Positions 60,082 to 64,000 of a stretch of 64,000 nt of DNA are shown here, one piece after another (positions within the stretch are counted from its first letter, which is position 1; each line of letters begins with the position of its first letter). This DNA comes from Frigoribacterium sp. SL97 (lineage in GTDB: Bacteria; Actinomycetota; Actinomycetes; Actinomycetales; Microbacteriaceae): NCBI RefSeq assembly GCF_026625765.1, contig NZ_CP113062.1, positions 3,534,001-3,598,000 of the forward strand, read 5' to 3'. A model generated the notes under the pieces. The model ran no database searches, was not told where the DNA came from, and saw only the letters and a list, made by a program, of their open reading frames with translations. A program made the position numbers and the translations under genes.

Positions 60082-60930
60082 TCAGGCCCGGAGGTCCTTG
60101 AGCCACTGCTCGACCGTGCGCGGGCTCAGCCCGAGCTGCTGCTGTGCGCTCGTGGCAGGGTCGATGAGCTCGGAGGGCAGGGTGGCCCGCCACCGGTACG
60201 AGGCCACGACAGGGTCCGCTCCGGCTGAGCCGAAGAGGGGCTCGATGACGCGGCCGAAGTCGTCGACGTCCTGCGCCTCGAACCGCACGCTCGTGCCCGA
60301 GGCTGCGGCGAAGCCAGCCGCGAGGTCGGAGCCCACGAGGCCGGGCAGCGCACCGACCCCGACGACACCGGTCACGGAGCCGTCCTGCAGCAGTCGCGCG
60401 ACGACGTCGGCCACGTCGAGGTGCGAGCTCCACGACACGGCGTAGTCGTCACGGATCGGGTAGCGGAGGACGCCCTCCTGCTCCACGCCCGCGGCGACCG
60501 GCGGCAGCAGCAGGTTCTCGAGGAAGAGGCGCGGGGCCGCGACGGCGACGGAGACCCCGGTCGCCCGCAGACCGGCAGTGAGGAAGCCGACGGGACTCTC
60601 AGCCGCACCGTCGCCCTCCGTCGGGTACCCGCTGGTCGAGACGACCACCCGGGCCGGCCGTGCCTGCTCGACGGCTGCGACGACCGTCCGGGCATGCGCG
60701 AGCTGCTGGGCGGCGTCGCCGACCGGAAGGTGCACGAAGACGCCGTCGACGCCCGCGTAGGCCGCCGCGAGGGACGCGACCGACATCAGGTCGACGGCGA
60801 CGGGCGCGCCGCCTCCCTCATAGGCGGACGGGTCGCGGACCGCCGCGGTGACGGCGGCGCCGGAAGCGAGAAGGGATGCGACGACGGGGGAGCCCTGGGC
60901 GCCAGTAGCGCCGTGGATGAGATAGGTCAT
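60082..60930 (-). CDS. NmrA-like NAD(P)-binding protein
   Basis: 282 aa: Rossmann start MTYLIHGATGAQGSPVVASL (GATGAQG), VVSTSGYP and APRLFLENLLLPPV are typical of NmrA/QOR2-type atypical SDRs that act as redox sensors or quinone reductases. Divergent from an HxlR gene, a common pairing. Confidence 0.85.
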   Translation of the reverse strand: MTYLIHGATGAQGSPVVASLLASGAAVTAAVRDPSAYEGGGAPVAVDLMSVASLAAAYAGVDGVFVHLPVGDAAQQLAHARTVVAAVEQARPARVVVSTSGYPTEGDGAAESPVGFLTAGLRATGVSVAVAAPRLFLENLLLPPVAAGVEQEGVLRYPIRDDYAVSWSSHLDVADVVARLLQDGSVTGVVGVGALPGLVGSDLAAGFAAASGTSVRFEAQDVDDFGRVIEPLFGSAGADPVVASYRWRATLPSELIDPATSAQQQLGLSPRTVEQWLKDLRA

Positions 60931-60947
60931 GAAGCTATCAATGCATC

Positions 60948-60957
60948 TGGTGCACCA
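60948..60957. promoter_or_regulatory. Operator-like palindrome between nmrA-like and hxlR genes
   Basis: TGGTGCACCA, perfect palindrome, with a further CTGCACCA at about 60968, in the 59-bp shared promoter region. Confidence 0.45.
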
Positions 60958-60989
60958 TTTACGTCAACTGCACCAATGGCGTACTGTCC

Positions 60990-61349
60990 ATGTTCATGGC
61001 TTTCTGTGGGGAGATCTGGCCCGAGTGCGGCATCGCGAAGTTCCTGACACTGCTCGACGGCCCCTGGGCAACGCTCATCGTGCGAGAGCTCCTCGAGGGC
61101 CCGGCTCGTTTCACCGAGCTAAAGGAGGCGCTGCCCGGCATCAGTGCGCACACCCTCACCAACCGCCTCCGGAAGTTCGAGACGTCGGGCCTCGTCACCA
61201 GGACGGCGTACTCCGAGATCCCGCCGCGCGTCGTCTACGAGCTCACCCCGACGGGGCAGGGGCTCCGGCCCGTGCTTGAGTCGATGAACGCCTGGGCGCT
61301 GTCCGTCCCGCCGACACCCGACGCAGAGATCGAGGTGGTTCCTCGGTAG
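60990..61349 (+). CDS. HxlR family transcriptional regulator
   Basis: 119 aa: FLTLLDGPWATLIVRELLEGPARFTELKEALPGISAHTLTNRLRKFETSGLVTR is the HxlR winged helix, wing PPRVVYELTPTG. Cys6 and Cys13 near the N-terminus could sense redox or electrophiles, as in related regulators. Probably controls the divergent NmrA-like gene; both travel in one unit. Confidence 0.9.
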   Translation: MFMAFCGEIWPECGIAKFLTLLDGPWATLIVRELLEGPARFTELKEALPGISAHTLTNRLRKFETSGLVTRTAYSEIPPRVVYELTPTGQGLRPVLESMNAWALSVPPTPDAEIEVVPR

Positions 61350-61351
61350 AG

Positions 61352-61366
61352 GATCGGCTATCGAGA
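61352..61366 (+). repeat. Cassette site 32, last seen
   Basis: Core GATCGGCTATCGAGA. CTCG (61342-61345) exactly mirrors the altered CGAG (61362-61365), a compensating change. Confidence 0.85.
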
Positions 61367-61392
61367 CGGTTCTGCCGCGTTCTGTCTGTTCA

Positions 61393-61416
61393 CAAACCGA
61401 CCGGCCGGTCGGTTTG
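61393..61416. promoter_or_regulatory. Perfect 24-bp operator palindrome
   Basis: Half-site CAAACCGACCGG and its exact complement, 18 bp before the TetR start. The ACCGACCGG core is common in TetR operators. Confidence 0.75.
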
Positions 61417-61433
61417 CCTGTTATGGTGTGGTC

Positions 61434-61964
61434 ATGGATCGCCGCGCACTCGTCCTTGCCGCCGCCCGCGAGCTCGCGCTCGCACGCGGGGTCATTCCGT
61501 CGTTAAACGAGACCGCCGCCGCGGCGGGCGTATCCAAGGGCGGGTTGGTGCACCACTTCCCGACGCGTGCGGCGCTGGTGCAGGGGCTGGCGATGGCAGC
61601 GCTCGAGGAGGTCGACACGGCCATGACCGCAGCGGCGGGCGAGGGGAGTGCGGCGGAGACCTGGTTGCGCATGTCGGTCCCCACGGGGGAGGACGTCGCG
61701 GTCTTCCGAGCGATGGCCATTGCGCACCGGGCGGTCGAGGCGCCGGGTGATGCGGTGGCGACTGCATCCCAGGAGGCCATAGCCCGATGGGAGGCGATGA
61801 TCCGCGACGAGGTGGGTGACGCCGGCCGCGCACGGGTGATCCGGCTTGTCGGCGACGGCTTGTTCGCCAACGTCATCGCCGGCATCGAGCCGGCACCCAC
61901 GGCCGCGGAGCTCGACGCTCTCCTCGGTTCTCTCTTGCCCGCGGGTGGGAGGGGCGGGCGGTGA
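61434..61964 (+). CDS. TetR family transcriptional regulator
   Basis: 176 aa: HTH LAAARELALARG, ETAAAAGVSKGGLVHHFPTRAAL, then a helical ligand domain. ATG 61434 lies just after the operator. GTGA overlap with the next gene, so it is co-translated with the permease it likely regulates. Confidence 0.9.
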   Translation: MDRRALVLAAARELALARGVIPSLNETAAAAGVSKGGLVHHFPTRAALVQGLAMAALEEVDTAMTAAAGEGSAAETWLRMSVPTGEDVAVFRAMAIAHRAVEAPGDAVATASQEAIARWEAMIRDEVGDAGRARVIRLVGDGLFANVIAGIEPAPTAAELDALLGSLLPAGGRGGR

Positions 61965-62629
61965 CCGCGCAGCTGCTGCTGGCGATCGCGGGCCTCGCTG
62001 CGCTTGACTCGCTGAACCCGGCCACGATCGTCGCGGTGACCTTGATCCTTCTCGCCGCCCCGCGGCGTCCCGCGCTCATGGCACTCGTCACGGTGCTTGG
62101 GGCGGCACTCACCGTGTTCGCGGTCGGCGCCGCGCTCTTCCTCGGCGCGGGCGCGGCAGCTGGTGCCGTCGACGGGATTGTGCAGGGTATCCGCTACGTC
62201 GCCTTCGCCGCCGCGGGCGTCGTCCTGGTCCGCTCCGGGATACGACGCTTCCACACGCGACCCAGGAAGCCGATCGGGTTGCCATCGTGGTTCACACCCT
62301 GGACTGCGCTCCCGTTCGGGGCGCTGCTAACCGGGGCCGACCTACCGAATGCGTTCCCGTACTTCATTGCGATCGAGCGCCTCCTAGACGCGCAGGTCAC
62401 GCCAGCGGAGGGCCTGCTCGTCCTCGCCGGGTACGCGGTGGTCTACTGCGTCCCGTGCCTCGTATTGCTCTTGGTGGGAAGCCTCGCGCGCCGTCGGACG
62501 CGTGCGCTGCTCATGCGTGTCACCGCCCGATTCGGTACCGGCGAGGTGAAGGCGTCCCCCTTCGTCGCGGTCGTGTTGATCCTGCTCGGCGCATTGGTCG
62601 CGTCGCTGCCGTTCTGGCTCCTGCGCTGA
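61961..62629 (+). CDS. GAP-family (Sap) membrane protein
   Basis: 222 aa with six helices. ALDSLNPATIVAVTLILL at the start and LLTGADLPNAFPYFIAIERL are hallmarks of the GAP/Sap family first linked to glycopeptidolipid export in mycobacteria. Likely an exporter or channel; cargo unknown. Coupled to the TetR gene. Confidence 0.85.
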   Translation: MTAQLLLAIAGLAALDSLNPATIVAVTLILLAAPRRPALMALVTVLGAALTVFAVGAALFLGAGAAAGAVDGIVQGIRYVAFAAAGVVLVRSGIRRFHTRPRKPIGLPSWFTPWTALPFGALLTGADLPNAFPYFIAIERLLDAQVTPAEGLLVLAGYAVVYCVPCLVLLLVGSLARRRTRALLMRVTARFGTGEVKASPFVAVVLILLGALVASLPFWLLR

Positions 62630-62642
62630 CCGACGTCGAGCA

Positions 62643-63123
62643 GTGGTCCGGCGGAATCTCCTCGTGTGCGCGCTTGGCTCGTTCACGACGATCATTGGCA
62701 TGACCCTGATTCTGCCGATCCTTCCTCTCTACGTCCGAGACCTTGGCGTTGGGGATCCGGCCGCGGTAACTCTCTGGTCCGGCATCGCCTACGCCGCGAC
62801 GTTTCTGACCGCGGCCTTGACAGCACCGCTGTGGGGTTATCTCGGGGACCACTTCGGCCGGAAACCGATGCTGATCCGCGCGAGCCTCGTCATGGCGATC
62901 GCGATGTCGCTCATCGGGGTCGCCCAAGACGTCACTCAACTCGTACTGCTGCGGCTGCTGGTCGGCCTCCTCGGCGGCTACGCCTCCGGACCAACCATCC
63001 TCGTCGCCGCTCAGACCCCTAAAGGCCGCTCCGCTTGGGCGCTGGGCACCCTCTCCTCCGCCATCATGGCCGGCACCATCGCAGGGCCTCTGATCGGTGG
63101 AACCCTCGCGCAGACAATTGGCA
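62643..63123 (+). pseudogene. MFS transporter, truncated after about helix 5
   Basis: GTG 62643 opens a normal MFS start: LILPILPLYVRDLGVG, APLWGYLGDHFGRKPMLIRASL (motif A), LRLLVGLLGGYASGPTILVAAQTP, GTIAGPLIGGTLAQTIGI. After residue about 160 the frame turns into non-transporter sequence and ends at 63305. A 12-helix protein would need another ~230 residues. Probably cut by a rearrangement. Confidence 0.75.
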
Positions 63124-63291
63124 TTCAAGGGCGTTCCTCGCAACCGGCAAACCAACACGCTCGGCTCGCAGTCGAGTGGGCGGGACAGGGTTTTGGTGTG
63201 GCGCTTGATTGCGTGGGTACGGCGAATCTCGGCCCTCATCGCGAGAGCCAGCTCGCTGGGAACTCACTAGTCCTGCCCCGTATGGGTGAGA
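63124..63291. other. Rearrangement scar between truncated MFS and TetR genes
   Basis: No gene supported. Sequence after the MFS break point has no continuing protein signal in either strand. Confidence 0.45.
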
Positions 63292-63891
63292 TCAGACGGG
63301 TTTAATTGCGCCCATGGCCTCGTCGAGCAGCCTTCCAAAGGATCGGCCACGGTCCGTGGTGATCCATACATCCTTCGCGGCGATCACGCAGGTCAGGGCC
63401 GCGCCGGCGATCACCGTCGGGCGCGGGTCGGTGACCGCTAAACGGCCCAGGCGCATCCGTACGATTTCGGCGAGATCGCCCTGGACCCGCGAGATACGCT
63501 CGAGCTCGCCCGCACTCAGAGCCGGGTTGTCATGGATGATCTTTTCGATCGCGAGGGCGCGTTCAGCGAGTGTCTCGTCCTCGAAGTGCTCGACGACGAC
63601 GTCGAATGCCCGCCGTAGCGATTCCCACACCGGCTCGTCGACGGGCCGTGCACCGAGTGCCTGGGCGAGCATCTGCGACCACGCGTCGTACTTGCCCAGC
63701 ATGACGTCCTCTTTCGAGGTGAAGTAGCGAAAGAACGTTCGCCTGGAGATGCCGGCAGCCGAGACCAGGTCATCGATTGTTGTCTGCTCGTATCCCCTAA
63801 CCGCGAACAGATCCTGGGCCAGCATCGCCAACTCGGTTTGCATGGCTCGTCGAGCTCTTTCACGCACCGGGATAGGAGTGGACTCGCTCAC
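63292..63891 (-). CDS. TetR family transcriptional regulator
   Basis: 199 aa: ERARRAMQTELAMLAQDLFAVRGYEQTTIDDLVSAAGISRRTFFRYFTSKEDVM is the full TetR HTH. GTG 63891 is preferred, since GTG directly precedes SESTPIPVRERA; a longer start at 63912 would overlap the repeat box. Divergent from the gene starting at 63995. Confidence 0.88.
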   Translation of the reverse strand: MSESTPIPVRERARRAMQTELAMLAQDLFAVRGYEQTTIDDLVSAAGISRRTFFRYFTSKEDVMLGKYDAWSQMLAQALGARPVDEPVWESLRRAFDVVVEHFEDETLAERALAIEKIIHDNPALSAGELERISRVQGDLAEIVRMRLGRLAVTDPRPTVIAGAALTCVIAAKDVWITTDRGRSFGRLLDEAMGAIKPV

Positions 63892-63933
63892 ATGTGCCAG
63901 CTTACAAGGCAACGGGCATAGGTGGCACTCAGT

Positions 63934-63945
63934 GGCACATGTGCC
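63934..63945. promoter_or_regulatory. Operator repeats between divergent TetR gene and window-edge gene
   Basis: GGCACATGTGCC is a perfect 12-bp palindrome; further GTGGCA/TGCCAC half-sites lie at 63921, 63950 and 63989. Suits a TetR site shared by both promoters. Confidence 0.55.
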
Positions 63946-63994
63946 CTACAGTGGCATTTGCCAGACATTGACCACGAAACATTGGAGCTGCCAC

Positions 63995-64000
63995 ATGACC
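63995..64000 (+). CDS. Start of a gene cut by the window edge
   Basis: ATG 63995 preceded by GGAG at 63985, divergent from the TetR gene. Only two codons are visible; probably the regulator's target. Confidence 0.4.

Noticed and set aside
41493..61366. Canonical integron attC sites
   Set aside because: No GTTRRRY or RYYYAAC pairs at the unit borders and no integron integrase. The sites have a different core and are much shorter.
41493..61366. Repeats read as rho-independent terminators
   Set aside because: No T-tracts, always the same orientation even where the gene next to them is on the other strand, and sequence far too conserved.
41493..61366. CRISPR array
   Set aside because: Intervals are 100-1400 bp, contain genes, and vary widely in length; no cas genes.
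41493..61366. XerCD dif-module array
   Set aside because: The dyad has no resemblance to an 11-6-11 dif layout that I can recognise; kept only as a distant analogy.
63778..63795. TATCCCCTAA resembling the site core
   Set aside because: Inside the TetR coding region, lacks GATC and the TATCGGG arm.

Overview
The window is very G+C-rich DNA with actinobacterial gene content: short TANNNT-like promoters, many GTG/TTG starts, LCP cell-wall ligase, GH6 cellulase, MarR/TetR regulators and DHA-type exporters. The style of the genes and intergenic hairpins points to a member of the Microbacteriaceae (Curtobacterium/Frigoribacterium-like). The genus is an inference; there is no rRNA here to settle it.

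Region 1 (1-35.2 kb) reads as ordinary chromosome. It holds kdpD and the first codons of kdpE; a TetR regulator; a translationally coupled operon (acyl-CoA dehydrogenase-like, PIG-L deacetylase/methyltransferase fusion, GT2); two tRNA-Ser genes with serS between 7.6 and 13.9 kb; LCP and GH6 proteins; a DAG-kinase-like lipid kinase; pheA; pgm; a VanY-like peptidase; a MarR/DHA2-exporter locus; a DNA methyltransferase; a lipoate ligase; a two-component system with a PepSY protein; an SDR; HAD and VOC proteins; two MFS exporters; and a YdcF protein. A short element, GGAGGCGCGG, sits at many gene ends in this part only.

Region 2 (35.2-41.4 kb) is a transition zone. It has tiny membrane and phage-like ORFs, a 273-aa unknown protein, one copy of an IS30-family element, a divergent MerR/aldo-keto reductase pair and a DUF3500 lipoprotein.

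Region 3 (41.49-61.37 kb) is the unusual part. About 32 copies of a ~15-bp core (consensus GATCCCCTATCGGGC, with GATCGGCTATCGGGC and GATCGTCTATCGGGA variants) all point the same way. They divide 20 kb into roughly 30 units of 0.1-1.4 kb, and nearly every unit holds one small gene, in either orientation. Contents include small membrane proteins, SUKH, APH-type kinase, Nudix, DUF2625, DUF6578, DUF7336-like, ABM monooxygenase, TPR, a lipoprotein, a P-loop kinase and regulator pairs. The cores are the conserved half of an imperfect dyad centred on GATC, whose left half is variable but often pairs with the right half. Both IS30 copies lie exactly at the centre of such a dyad with matching 3-bp target duplications. 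The layout is that of an integron-like mobile cassette array, but the sites lack the attC GTTRRRY/RYYYAAC boxes, and no recombinase is encoded in the window.

Region 4 (61.37-64.0 kb) holds a TetR/GAP-family permease pair with a perfect 24-bp operator palindrome, a truncated MFS gene, another TetR gene and the start of a divergent gene.

Several genes look broken by small changes: a VanY-like gene and a cassette gene by homopolymer frameshifts, and a TPR gene by one amber codon. The first two could be sequencing errors.
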